Assembly: GCA_016869515.1 (NCBI GenBank)
Contig: VGDZ01000031.1
Coordinates: 1-33,784 of the forward strand
Reading direction: 5' to 3'
DNA from: Alphaproteobacteria bacterium
GTDB lineage: Bacteria; Pseudomonadota; Alphaproteobacteria; VGDZ01
DNA: 33,784 nucleotides
The position numbers were made by a program, and so were the translations under genes. Position 1 is the stretch's first letter. Each line of letters begins with the position of its first letter. Below are positions 16,884 through 25,228 of this stretch, piece by piece. The notes beneath the pieces are model-generated. The model had not been told where the DNA came from. It was given only the letters and a program-made list of their open reading frames with translations, and did no database searches.

Positions 16884-18086
16884 ATGCTGCGCCCCGCGAT
16901 GATCGACCGCGCGCTGATCCTTCGCCTCGGCGTCACGCAACTGGTGTGCTGGGGCACGACCTATTACCTGATCGGCGCGTTCGGCGAGGCGATGATCGCC
17001 GATCTCGGCTGGTCGCGCGCCACCGTCTTCGGCGGGCTGTCGCTGGCGGTGCTGATCCAGGGCCCGCTATCGGCCGCGATCGGCCGCCGCATCGACCGCC
17101 ATGGCGGGCGGCTGGTGATGGCGGCGGGATCGGTGGTCAGCGCGCTGGCCTTGGCGCTGCTGTCGCAGGCGCGCGAGCTGTGGGTCTATTACCTGGCCTG
17201 GGCTGCGATGGGCATCGGCATGCGGCTGTGTCTTTACGATGCCGCCTTCGCCACCTTGGCCAATCTCGGCGGCCTCGCCGCCAAGCGGCCGATTTCGCAG
17301 ATCACGCTTCTGGGCGGGCTCGCCTCCACCGCCTTCTGGCCGATCGGCCATGTGCTGGAACAGGCCCTGGGTTGGCGCGGCGGGGTGCTGGCGTTCGCGG
17401 CCTTCGCGCTGGCGACGCTGCCCTTGCACCTGGCCATTCCCAAGCCGCGACCGCAGCCGCCCGCCGAGGCCAAGCCGGCGGCCGCGCCCGAGAACAGTCC
17501 CGCGAGCGCCGCGGAAGCCCGCGAACGTCTCGCCGGATTCCTGTTCGCGTTCATGATGGCGGTCCATGGCTTCGTCGGCTCGGGCATGTCGGCGCACATG
17601 ATCGGCATTTTCACCGGGCTTGGCCTAGCCGCCGGCATGGCGGTCAGCCTGTCCTCGCTGCGCGGCGTGGCGCAGTCGGCGGCGCGGCTGCTGGAAGTGC
17701 TGTTCGGCGCGCGGCTGCATCCGCTCGGGCTCGGCGTGCTGGCGGCGGCGATGGCGCCGATCGGCGTCGGGTCGTTGCTTGTGCTCGGCGGGACCGAGGC
17801 CGGCGGCGCCGCCATGGCGCTGTTCTACGGCGCCGGCGTCGGCCTGATGACCATCGTCCGCGGCGCCGTGCCGCTGGTGCTGTTCGACCCGCGTCATTAC
17901 GGCGGGCGGGTCGGCAAACTCTTGAGCCCAGCCCTGTTCCTGGTCGCCGCGGCGCCGCTGGGCTATGCCCTTCTGATCGAGCGCTGGGGCGAGCGCGGGA
18001 CGCTCGGGCTTTCGTTGGTGCTGGAATCCCTGGTGTTCGCCGCCGCGCTTGCGCTCTATTTCGGCTTTCGCCGCAGAAGTCAGTAA
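16884..18086 (+). CDS. Major facilitator superfamily transporter
   Basis: This is a 12-helix secondary transporter of the inner membrane with unknown substrate. The first half contains TQLVCWGTTYYLIGAFGEAM and the MFS loop 2-3 signature GRRIDRHGGRLVM. A long polar, Pro/Ala-rich central loop (KPRPQPPAEAKPAAAPEN and onward) separates the two six-helix halves. The second half is well conserved in hydrophobicity up to LYFGFRRRSQ. The opening resembles MFS proteins often found beside catabolic genes. The start is uncertain: ATG codons at 16863, 16884 and 16899 are in frame and none has a good ribosome-binding site. I use 16884, which leaves a short basic N-terminus before the first helix. Its last seven bases overlap the end of the convergent gamma-glutamyltransferase gene. 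Confidence 0.85.
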   Translation: MLRPAMIDRALILRLGVTQLVCWGTTYYLIGAFGEAMIADLGWSRATVFGGLSLAVLIQGPLSAAIGRRIDRHGGRLVMAAGSVVSALALALLSQARELWVYYLAWAAMGIGMRLCLYDAAFATLANLGGLAAKRPISQITLLGGLASTAFWPIGHVLEQALGWRGGVLAFAAFALATLPLHLAIPKPRPQPPAEAKPAAAPENSPASAAEARERLAGFLFAFMMAVHGFVGSGMSAHMIGIFTGLGLAAGMAVSLSSLRGVAQSAARLLEVLFGARLHPLGLGVLAAAMAPIGVGSLLVLGGTEAGGAAMALFYGAGVGLMTIVRGAVPLVLFDPRHYGGRVGKLLSPALFLVAAAPLGYALLIERWGERGTLGLSLVLESLVFAAALALYFGFRRRSQ

Positions 18087-19670
18087 CCCAGCGCCATGCC
18101 GTCCTTGCGCGATTCCGATCCCGCCACCAGCACCCCGCGCCCCCAGTCGATGCCGATGACCTGGGCCCCGCCCCAGGGCGCGTCCGCTCGCGCCACCTTG
18201 TGGCCAAGCCGCGCGAGACCTTGGGCCACCATCTCGGGCATGCCGGTCTCCAGGCTGTAGACGCCGTCGAACAAAAAGCCGCGCGGCAACTCGATCGCCG
18301 CCTGCGGCTCCATGCCCCATTCGATCAGGTTGAGCAGCAGGCTGACATGGCCGGTTGGCTGGTAATGCGCGCCCATCACGCCGTAGCTCCACGCCACCTT
18401 GCCGTCCTTGAGCGCCAGCCCCGGGGATGATGGTGTGCATCGGCCGCTTGCCGGGGGCGACGCAATTGGGATGCGCCGGATCGACCCGGAAGCTCATGCC
18501 GCGGTTCTGGAACACCACGCCGGCCTCGGGCGCGAACAGCCCGGTGCCGAAGGACGAGAACAGCGAGTTGATGAACGAACAGGTGTTGCGGTCGCGGTCG
18601 ATCACGGTGATGTAGACCGTGTCGCCCGCCGGCCAGAGCTCGGCGCCGGCCGGCCAGGGCATGGCGCGGTCGCGACGGATGTTGGCGGCCAATCGCTTGG
18701 CGGTATCGGCCGACAGCATGCGCGCGGTCGGCACCGCCGCCTTGTCGGGATCGGCCACCAGATGGTCGCGCAGCGCATAGGCCTGTTTCAGCGCCTCGCC
18801 CTGCAGATGCCAGCGTTCGGTCGACAGCGGATCGAGCGATTTGAGATCGAAGCCCTCCAACTGGCTGAGCGCGATCAGGGCCGAAATGCCCTGGCCGTTG
18901 GGCGGGATCTGGAAGCACTCGTAGCCGCGATAGCGGGTCGAGATCGGCGTGACGTAGTCGCCGCGATGGGCGGCGAAATCCTCCAGCGCATGCGTGCCGC
19001 CCTTGGCGCGCAGCGCATCGACCATGCACTTGGCGACGGGACCTCGATAAAAGCCCTTGGCGCCGTCCTTGGCGACGCGGCGCAAGGTCTCGGCCAGCGC
19101 CGGCTGGCGATGGATGTCGCCGGCGCGCGGCGGTTTGCCGCCGGGCAGGTAGACCGCGGCGGCGGCAGGATCGCGCCGCAACTTGGCTTCGGCCCGCTCC
19201 CAGTCCCAGGCCACGCGCGGCTGCACGGTAAAGCCCTCGGCCGCGCAACGGATCGCCGCAGCCAGCACATCGGCCAGGGTCTTGCGGCCGTGCTCGGCTA
19301 CCAGCCGAGCCCAGGCTTCGACCGTGCCGGGGATAGTCACGGCATGGGGAGAAGTGTCGCCGATCGCGCTCAGACCCTGGCCGCGCAGATGCTCGACCGT
19401 TAGACCGGCAGGCGCACGGCCCGAGCCGTTGTAGCCGATCACTGGCGCCTGTCCGCCCCTGGCCATGAGCATGAACACATCGCCGCCGACCCCGGTCGAT
19501 TGCGGTTCGGCCACGGCCTGGACCGCCGCCGCCGCAACCGCGGCATCGACCGCATTGCCGCCCGCGCGCAGGATCTCGACCGCGGCCAAGGTCGCCGCCG
19601 GGTGCGAGGTCGCCGCCATTCCGTCGGCGGCGTAGGCGGTCGAACGACCGGGTAGCTGGAAATCGCGCAT
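18080..19670 (-). pseudogene. Gamma-glutamyltransferase family protein, frameshifted
   Basis: This Ntn-hydrolase family (GGT/cephalosporin acylase-like) cleaves gamma-glutamyl bonds after self-processing. Reading from the ATG at 19670 gives a normal large subunit: HPAATLAAVEILRAGGNAVD, STGVGGDVFML and IPPNGQGISALIALSQLEGF. The processing region follows as GDTVYITVIDRDRNTCSFIN (Thr nucleophile) and FQNRGMSF. At HTIIPG, within the run CCCCGGGG (18419-18426), the frame shifts. Removing one G restores LALKDGKVAWSYGVMGAHYQ, and from there to the stop at 18080 the frame is the conserved GGT C-terminus. The repaired protein would be 529 residues, normal for the family. A real mutation or a sequence error are both possible. 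A GAGGA lies eight bases before the ATG. No signal peptide is visible. Confidence 0.88.
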
Positions 19671-19718
19671 CACATTCGTCCTCAAGGCAAATTCGTCCGC
19701 GACCCGCGACCGCGGCGA

Positions 19719-19747
19719 CACTTAGGCCATCAGGAAGGCATTGTCTA
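19719..19747 (-). promoter_or_regulatory. Candidate promoter of the gamma-glutamyltransferase gene
   Basis: On the minus strand TAGACA (19747-19742) and TAAGTG (19724-19719) are 17 bp apart, about 50 bases before the ATG. The -35 overlaps the -35 of the divergent gene on the opposite strand. The -10 is poor by E. coli standards. Confidence 0.4.
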
Positions 19748-19768
19748 AGGGGTTTGCCGGAGTAAGAT
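19741..19768 (+). promoter_or_regulatory. Candidate promoter of the coiled-coil protein gene
   Basis: TTGTCT (19741-19746) and TAAGAT (19763-19768) are 16 bp apart. The -10 ends only eight bases before the ATG at 19777, so the transcript would have almost no leader. No well-placed ribosome-binding site is present, which fits leaderless translation. Confidence 0.5.
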
Positions 19769-19776
19769 AGAGCGCC

Positions 19777-20313
19777 ATGTTCGACAATCTCTCTATCATC
19801 TTGATGATATTGATCGTCGGTGCCCCGGTTGCGGCCTTTCTGGTCTCCCGGATCGTCGCCCGCTACAAGCGCGAAGTGGCGATGTACGATTGGTCCAGCC
19901 AGGAGGTCAAGCGTCGCGGCTCGCGCATCGAAGAGATGGAAAAGAAATACAAGACCGTCGACACCACCATCGCGCAAATGCAACGCGAAAATCAGCGCCT
20001 GACCGACGAGGTGACGCGGCTGCAAAAAGAGCTCGAGACGCGTGGCGGCCCCAAGTCCCAAGCCGCGCCTGCCCCGGCCACTCCGGTCGCGCCGGGCAGC
20101 GAACGCAAGTTCGATGTCGGCATCTACAACAAGGAAGTTCGCGACCTGGTCGGCCAAGGCAAGAAACATAGGTCGCTCAACGTGTCGTGGGCCGACGTCA
20201 ATTACATCGAGTTCACCGCCGCCAACGAAGTCGATGCCCGCGCCCAGGCGGTCAAGAAATATCCCGCCGCCCAGGGCTACGTCATCTCCTCGATCCAGAT
20301 GCAGAAGTTTTAG
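19777..20313 (+). CDS. Membrane-anchored coiled-coil protein of unknown function
   Basis: I do not recognise the family. The 178-residue protein opens with one hydrophobic helix (MFDNLSIILMILIVGAPVAA), followed by positive residues (RYKREV), so it is probably a bitopic inner-membrane protein with its bulk in the cytoplasm. Residues of about 45-90 form a charged coiled coil (RIEEMEKKYKTVDTTIAQMQ and RLTDEVTRLQKELETR). An Ala/Pro linker leads to a C-terminal module of about 70 residues (FDVGIYNKEVRDLVGQGKK and VNYIEFTAANEVDARAQAVK, then AQGYVISSIQMQKF) that looks like a small alpha/beta domain. The layout resembles phage-shock-type or DUF-type scaffold proteins, but no assignment can be made. 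It is divergent from the broken gamma-glutamyltransferase gene and convergent with the thioesterase gene, nine bases away. Confidence 0.82.
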   Translation: MFDNLSIILMILIVGAPVAAFLVSRIVARYKREVAMYDWSSQEVKRRGSRIEEMEKKYKTVDTTIAQMQRENQRLTDEVTRLQKELETRGGPKSQAAPAPATPVAPGSERKFDVGIYNKEVRDLVGQGKKHRSLNVSWADVNYIEFTAANEVDARAQAVKKYPAAQGYVISSIQMQKF

Positions 20314-20322
20314 GCTGCCCGC

Positions 20323-20751
20323 TCAAACCGGCTTGACCGGCGCCAGGGCATAGGTCGAGGACACCATCGCCACCGGCTCGCTCTGCCCGACATTGGCGAT
20401 CGTCACCTCGCCGAACACCAGCGTCCGCCCCGACTTCAGGGTGCGCGCCTCGGCAACCAGATCGCCCTGGCCGGCCGGGCGCAGGAAATTGCTGGTCTGG
20501 GTGACGGTCGCCATCGGCCGGTATTCGCCCAAGGTGGCGGCGATGGCGAACACCATCGCCGTGTCGGCCAGTGCCATGATCGCTTGCCCGCAGATGATGT
20601 CGCCGGCGCGCATCAGTTCGGGCCGCGCCGGCAGGCGCAGCCGCGCCTTGCCCGGCTGCACGTCCTCGATCGCGATCTTCATGTCCTGGATCCAGGGCGC
20701 GAAGTTGCGTTTGAGCGCCAGATTGGCGTCCATCGCGGTGAAGCGGGCCAT
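20323..20751 (-). CDS. PaaI-like hotdog-fold acyl-CoA thioesterase
   Basis: This 142-residue protein fits the PaaI/YdiI hotdog thioesterase family. The core reads RAGDIICGQAIMALADTAMV, where the Gln-to-Asp stretch on the long central helix corresponds to the PaaI active site (GGAIxxLAD). TATVTQTSNFLRPAGQGDL follows, the substrate-binding strand and loop typical of the family. These enzymes hydrolyse short or aromatic acyl-CoA thioesters in the cytoplasm. It lies divergent from a fused aryl-CoA monooxygenase/reductase, with 63 bases between start codons and shared promoter elements, so an aryl-CoA product is a plausible substrate. The ATG at 20751 is supported by the -10 box six bases upstream rather than by a ribosome-binding site. 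An ATG at 20733 is an alternative. Confidence 0.85.
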   Translation of the reverse strand: MARFTAMDANLALKRNFAPWIQDMKIAIEDVQPGKARLRLPARPELMRAGDIICGQAIMALADTAMVFAIAATLGEYRPMATVTQTSNFLRPAGQGDLVAEARTLKSGRTLVFGEVTIANVGQSEPVAMVSSTYALAPVKPV

Positions 20752-20757
20752 GGCCGC

Positions 20758-20786
20758 GACTTAGCGCCATCGCGCCACATGGTCAA
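20758..20786 (-). promoter_or_regulatory. Leaderless-type promoter of the thioesterase gene
   Basis: On the minus strand TTGACC (20786-20781) and TAAGTC (20763-20758) are 17 bp apart. The -10 ends six bases before the ATG at 20751, so transcription should begin at or next to the start codon. The -35 overlaps that of the divergent monooxygenase promoter. Confidence 0.6.
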
Positions 20787-20808
20787 GTCCGGCCGCCGCC
20801 TCTAAGAT
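20780..20808 (+). promoter_or_regulatory. Leaderless-type promoter of the monooxygenase/reductase gene
   Basis: TGGTCA (20780-20785) and TAAGAT (20803-20808) are 17 bp apart, and six bases separate the -10 from the ATG at 20815. There is no ribosome-binding site. The arrangement mirrors the thioesterase promoter on the other strand. Confidence 0.6.
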
Positions 20809-20814
20809 CGCGCC

Positions 20815-23151
20815 ATGAAGATCGGCATCGTCGGCGGCGGTCCGGCCGGACTCTATTTCGGTCTGTTGATGAAACGCAGCGATCCGCGCCACCACGTGCG
20901 GATCTACGAACGCAACCGGCCGGACGACACCTTCGGCTTCGGCGTGGTGTTCTCGGACGAGACCTTGGCCGGCTTTCGCGACGCCGACGCCGCCAGCTTT
21001 CGTGACATCGTCGGCGGCTTCGCCTGGTGGGACGAGATCGAGGTTCGGGTCAAGGGCGCGCGCATCCGCTCGGGCGGGCACGGCTTCTGCGGCATCGCCC
21101 GCAAGGAGCTGTTGGCCATCCTCCAGCGCCATTGCCGCGAGGCCGGCGTGGAGTTGCGCTTTCAAGCCGAGGTCGGGGCCGATCTGCGCGAGGTCGCGGA
21201 TTGCGATCTGGTGCTGGCGGCGGACGGCATCAACTCGGCCATTCGCGAACGCCATCAGGCGCAATTCCGCCCCCGGCTCGATTGGCGCAAGAACAAGTTC
21301 ATCTGGCTGGGAACCACGCTGCCGCTCGATGCCTTCACCTTCATCTTCAAGCAGGATCCGGCCGGGCACGGCATCTGGAACGTGCACGCCTACAAGTTCA
21401 ATCGTGAACTTGCCACCTTCATCGTCGAGACCACCGAAAGCTGCTGGCGGCGCAACGGGCTCGACCGCGCCGACGAAGCGACCAGCGTCGCCTTGCTCGA
21501 AAACCTGTTTCGCGACGATCTTGCCGGCCACCGGCTGATCGCCAACAAGTCGATCTGGCGCACCTTCCCGACGGTGCGCAACGCCACCTGGCGGCACGGC
21601 AACATCGTGCTGATGGGCGATGCCGCTCACACCGCGCATTTCTCGATCGGCTCGGGCACCAAGCTGGCGATGGAGGACGCCATCGCCTTGTACCAGGCCT
21701 GCACCAAGCATCCGGATTCGGTGGCGCGCGCGCTCGAGGCCTACGAGGCCGGACGCAAGGACGAAGTCGAGCGGCTGCAGACCGCGGCCCAGACCAGCCT
21801 GGAATGGTTCGAGCAGGTCGAGCGCTATTGGAACATGGAGCCCGAACAGCTGACGCTGTCGATGCTGTCGCGCTCCAAGCGCGTGACTTACGACAATCTG
21901 CGCCTGCGCGATTCCGGCTACGGCGCGGCGGTCGATCGCTGGTGGCGCGGACACGCCGCGCGCGAAGGCACGCCGGTCCCGGCCGAGGCGCCGCCGATGT
22001 TCACGCCCTTCCGCTTGCGCGGGCTGACGCTCGAAAACCGGGTCGTGGTCTCGCCGATGTGCCAATACTCGGCCGAGAACGGCACCGTCGGCGATTGGCA
22101 TTTGGTCCATCTCGGCGGCCGCGCTATCGGCGGCGCCGGCCTGGTGATGGCCGAGATGACGGCGATCGCGGCCGATGCCCGCATCACGCCGGGCTGCGCC
22201 GGCGTCTATGCGCCGGGCCACATCGCCGCCTGGAAGCGGGTGGTCGATTTCGTCCATGCCAGCAGCCGCGCCAAGATCGGTCTTCAGCTCGGCCATGCCG
22301 GCCGCAAGGGCGCCACCTGTTTGCCCTGGGCCGGCGGCTACGATCGGCCGCTGCCCGAAGGCGCCTGGCCGATCCTCTCGGCCTCGGCCCTGCCCTATCG
22401 CCCCGACAGCCGGACGCCCAAGGCGATGGACGAGGCCGACATGGCGCGCGTTGCCGGAGAATACGCCGTCGCTGCGGGCCGCGCGCTCGAAGCCGGATTC
22501 GATCTGCTCGAAATCCATATGGCGCATGGCTATCTGCTGGCTTCGTTCATTTCGCCGTTGACCAACCGCCGCAACGACGGCTATGGCGGCGACGTCGAAG
22601 GGCGGATGCGGTTCCCTCTGCGCGTGTTCGACGCGGTACGCGCCGCCTGGCCCAAGGATCGGCCGATCTCGGTGCGCATCAGCGCCACCGACTGGGTCGA
22701 GGACGGCGGCCTGAGCGAAGACGATTCCCTGGCGGTGGCGCGGCTGCTGAAACAGCACGGCTGCGATCTGATCGACGTCTCGGCCGGCCAGACCGTGGCC
22801 GAGTCGAAGCCGGTCTATGGCCGCATGTTCCAGACCCCGTTCTCGGACCGCATCCGCAACCAGGCCGGCATTGCCACCATGGCAGTCGGCGCCATCACCA
22901 CCGCCGATCAGGTCAACACCATCGTCGCCTCGGGCCGGGCGGATCTGGCGGCGCTGGCGCGGCCGCACCTGGCGGATCCCTATTTCACGCTTCACGCGGC
23001 CGCCCAGTATGGCCACAAGGGAGCGGTCTGGCCCAGGCAGTACGAAGCCGGCGGCGAGCAGGCGCAGGCGCTGGCGGCGCGGGAACGGGCCGAACTCGAG
23101 GAGCTGCGCCGCGCCGCCCGCGCGACATCGCGTCCAAAAACGGGGGAATAG
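20815..23151 (+). CDS. Fused aryl-CoA flavin monooxygenase / Old Yellow Enzyme (2-aminobenzoyl-CoA or salicylyl-CoA type)
   Basis: This 778-residue protein joins two flavoenzymes. Residues 1 to about 385 are a PheA/TfdB-type FAD monooxygenase with the dinucleotide fold [13 protein letters not shown], the Asp-containing [12 protein letters not shown] and the FAD loop [20 protein letters not shown]. From about 396 to 765 it is an Old Yellow Enzyme: [70 protein letters not shown] and [11 protein letters not shown]. This fusion is known from 2-aminobenzoyl-CoA monooxygenase/reductase of Azoarcus evansii and from proteins annotated as salicylyl-CoA 5-hydroxylases. Either would hydroxylate, and perhaps reduce, an aryl-CoA ring. 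The substrate cannot be settled from sequence alone. The neighbouring divergent thioesterase could release the free acid. Confidence 0.88.
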   Translation: MKIGIVGGGPAGLYFGLLMKRSDPRHHVRIYERNRPDDTFGFGVVFSDETLAGFRDADAASFRDIVGGFAWWDEIEVRVKGARIRSGGHGFCGIARKELLAILQRHCREAGVELRFQAEVGADLREVADCDLVLAADGINSAIRERHQAQFRPRLDWRKNKFIWLGTTLPLDAFTFIFKQDPAGHGIWNVHAYKFNRELATFIVETTESCWRRNGLDRADEATSVALLENLFRDDLAGHRLIANKSIWRTFPTVRNATWRHGNIVLMGDAAHTAHFSIGSGTKLAMEDAIALYQACTKHPDSVARALEAYEAGRKDEVERLQTAAQTSLEWFEQVERYWNMEPEQLTLSMLSRSKRVTYDNLRLRDSGYGAAVDRWWRGHAAREGTPVPAEAPPMFTPFRLRGLTLENRVVVSPMCQYSAENGTVGDWHLVHLGGRAIGGAGLVMAEMTAIAADARITPGCAGVYAPGHIAAWKRVVDFVHASSRAKIGLQLGHAGRKGATCLPWAGGYDRPLPEGAWPILSASALPYRPDSRTPKAMDEADMARVAGEYAVAAGRALEAGFDLLEIHMAHGYLLASFISPLTNRRNDGYGGDVEGRMRFPLRVFDAVRAAWPKDRPISVRISATDWVEDGGLSEDDSLAVARLLKQHGCDLIDVSAGQTVAESKPVYGRMFQTPFSDRIRNQAGIATMAVGAITTADQVNTIVASGRADLAALARPHLADPYFTLHAAAQYGHKGAVWPRQYEAGGEQAQALAARERAELEELRRAARATSRPKTGE

Positions 23152-24312
23152 CTAGCCGAGTATCACTTCGCCGCGCCAGCGGCGCCGCAACGCCAGGGCG
23201 GCGAGGCCGCCGGCGGCCGACATCGCCGCCATCAGCAGGAAAGCGGCCGCGCCGTGATGGCTGTAGACGAAGCCCGCCACCGCCATGGCCACGCCCATGC
23301 CGATGGCTTGCGGCAAAGCCGCATAGACGCCCTGGGCCGAGCCCGAGTCCTCGGGCGCGATCGCCTTGACCAGGAACATCATCGCCCCCAGATGCGCCAA
23401 GCCGAAAGTCGCGCCATGGAGAGCCTGCAGCAGCACCAGCCCGGGCAACGCCGTCACCTCGGCCAGGCCGATCCAGCGCACCACCCCGCCCGCGCCCGCC
23501 AGCGCCATCAGCGCCAAAGGCGAAATCCGCGGCGTGACCCTGCTGGCGAACAGGAACAGCGTCACCTCGCACGCCACGCCTACGCCCCATAGGATTCCGA
23601 TGGTGGTCTTGTCGTGCCCGGCGTCGAGCCAATGCAAGGTCGAAAAACCGTAAAGCGCGGCATGGCTGCCATGCAGCATCCAGGCCGCGAACACGAACAG
23701 CAGAAAGCGCGGGTTGGCGATCAGCGCCAAGAGGCGCCGACGACGACCGGGCGCCGGCGGCACGCGCACATCCGGCAGCAGGAAGGTCGTCCCCACCAGC
23801 GCGGCGAGCATGACCAGCGCCATCGCCAGCACCCATTCGCCCGACAGGCCCTCCAGCAGCCATCCCGCCGCCAGCGCCGCCACGATGAAGGCGATCGAGC
23901 CGACCCCGCGCAGCCGGCCGTAATCGACACCTCGGGCGCGGACCGCCAGCAGCGCCGCCGACTCGCCGAGCGAATACATCGGCGACAGCGCGCAGGCCGT
24001 CAGCAGCGCGACCGCAAGGCAGCTCCAGAACCCGATGGTGGGATAGAACAGGGCGTGGGTCAGTAGCGCGGCAATGCCGAGCGCGATCAGCGGCCGGCGC
24101 CGCTCGCCGATGCGATCGGCCAGCATGCCGACGCCGACATGGGCGAAGGTGCGGATCGCCATGGCCGAGGCCAGGATCAGCCCGATCTCGGCCTCGTCGC
24201 GCCCCCGCCCCTTCATCCAAGTCGGCCAAAACGGCAAGAGAATGCCGCCGATCGCGAACAGGGCGACGAAGAACAGTCCATAGCGCAGAAGCGGCGAAGA
24301 CAGGACAGGCAC
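23152..24312 (-). CDS. MFS transporter, phenylpropionate-permease (HcaT/PPP) type
   Basis: This 386-residue, 12-helix inner-membrane protein begins with RYGLFFVALFAIGGILLPFW. The short WPTWMKGRG loop after helix 1 and the GMLADRIGERRRPLIALG loop between helices 2 and 3 resemble the phenylpropionic acid transporter branch of MFS_1-like proteins (HcaT, YcaD relatives). The second half has FVFAAWMLHGSHAALYGF and LLQALHGATFGLAHLGAM, both typical of this branch. Substrate is unknown. A hydrophobic aromatic acid would suit the adjacent aryl-CoA enzyme, but many members of this family have no known substrate. The start is a GTG at 24312 with no strong ribosome-binding site. Its stop abuts the convergent monooxygenase stop directly. 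Confidence 0.82.
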   Translation of the reverse strand: MPVLSSPLLRYGLFFVALFAIGGILLPFWPTWMKGRGRDEAEIGLILASAMAIRTFAHVGVGMLADRIGERRRPLIALGIAALLTHALFYPTIGFWSCLAVALLTACALSPMYSLGESAALLAVRARGVDYGRLRGVGSIAFIVAALAAGWLLEGLSGEWVLAMALVMLAALVGTTFLLPDVRVPPAPGRRRRLLALIANPRFLLFVFAAWMLHGSHAALYGFSTLHWLDAGHDKTTIGILWGVGVACEVTLFLFASRVTPRISPLALMALAGAGGVVRWIGLAEVTALPGLVLLQALHGATFGLAHLGAMMFLVKAIAPEDSGSAQGVYAALPQAIGMGVAMAVAGFVYSHHGAAAFLLMAAMSAAGGLAALALRRRWRGEVILG

Positions 24313-24398
24313 GGCGCCAGAGCCATAGCGAATTCCGCCGCGTCACGGAAGGAAAGACTATCATCGGAGCGAGTCGAATTTTGAGGGAGCGCAATTCC

Positions 24399-24785
24399 AT
24401 GGTCCTGCCGATCACGTCGCTTTATGCCGGGTTGTTGGGAGCGCTGCTGGTGGGGCTGGCGGCGTTGGTGTCGCGCCAGCGCCTCAAGGGACGGCCCACC
24501 GACGAGACGTCGAACGACGCCCTCAACCGCGCCGTCCGTGTCCATGGCAACGCCACGGAATACGTCCCGATCGCGCTGATTCTGCTTGGCCTGCTCGAGG
24601 CCAACGGCGCGCCCGCCGACTGGCTGCATGTCCTGGGCGGAGGCTTGTTCCTTGCCCGCATTGGCCATGCCTGGGGCCTCAGCCGCCATTCCGGCCGCTC
24701 GCCCGGACGGTTCGTGGGCACCGTGGTCACGTGGTCGGCGATCCTGTTCGCGGCGCTGTGGCTGATCCAGCTGGCCTGGCCGTGA
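24399..24785 (+). CDS. MAPEG family membrane protein (first of tandem pair)
   Basis: This 128-residue protein has four hydrophobic helices and the conserved MAPEG motif NRAVRVHGNATEYVPIALIL on helix 2, the region that binds glutathione in eukaryotic members. Bacterial relatives (YecN type) are small inner-membrane proteins of uncertain function, some with glutathione transferase activity. GHAWGLSRHSGRSPGRFVGT is the equally typical loop before the last helix. The ATG at 24399 has GAGGGAG nine bases upstream and is preferred over a TTG at 24381. A second, similar gene follows after 53 bases. Confidence 0.88.
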   Translation: MVLPITSLYAGLLGALLVGLAALVSRQRLKGRPTDETSNDALNRAVRVHGNATEYVPIALILLGLLEANGAPADWLHVLGGGLFLARIGHAWGLSRHSGRSPGRFVGTVVTWSAILFAALWLIQLAWP

Positions 24786-24838
24786 CTTGCCTTCGGCACG
24801 GCATTCTGGTCAGATGATATTTAACCAGGAGGTAAAAT

Positions 24839-25228
24839 ATGACCTTGACCGTGATCCCGATCTACGCCGCGCTGTGCGGGCTGCTGATGACCTGGCTCGC
24901 CATCAACGTCGTGCGCAAGCGCGCCGGCACCAAGATCCTGTTCGGCGACGGCGGCAACATCGAAGTGACCGGCGCGGTGCGCGCGCACGGCAACACCGCC
25001 GAATACGTCCCCATCGCCCTGATCCTGCTGGCGATGCTGGAATTGGCCAAGGTCGAGGCGATGTGGCTGCACATCATGGGAGCGGCGCTGGTGCTGTCGC
25101 GGGCCTATTACTCGGTCGGGCTCGGGCGGCTGGACCGACCCTCGAACGGACGCCTGGTCGGCACCACGGTGACCTGGATCGTCACGGTGGTGGCGGCGCT
25201 GTGGCTATTGTGGATCGCGGCGCGTTGA
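24839..25228 (+). CDS. MAPEG family membrane protein (second of tandem pair)
   Basis: A 129-residue paralogue of the preceding gene with the same four-helix layout and the motif GAVRAHGNTAEYVPIALILL. The two share the helix-2 motif almost unchanged but differ elsewhere (for example SRAYYSVGLGRLDRPSNGRL here), so the duplication is old. AGGAGGT six bases before the ATG is the strongest ribosome-binding site in the region, in an AT-rich spacer (ATGATATTTAACC) that stands out from the surroundings. The 3' end overlaps the convergent GH17 gene by 24 bases. Function is unknown. Confidence 0.88.
   Translation: MTLTVIPIYAALCGLLMTWLAINVVRKRAGTKILFGDGGNIEVTGAVRAHGNTAEYVPIALILLAMLELAKVEAMWLHIMGAALVLSRAYYSVGLGRLDRPSNGRLVGTTVTWIVTVVAALWLLWIAAR

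Noticed and set aside
17625-18418. Continuation of the gamma-glutamyltransferase frame to 17625 as a genuine C-terminal fusion
   Set aside because: After the frameshift the sequence loses all GGT similarity and becomes shadow-like over the MFS gene, while the true GGT C-terminus is in the neighbouring frame to 18080.
20761-23016. Open frame of 751 codons on the minus strand antisense to the fused monooxygenase
   Set aside because: No recognisable motif and the same Arg/Asp/Gln-rich shadow composition. The sense frame matches two known flavoenzyme families end to end.
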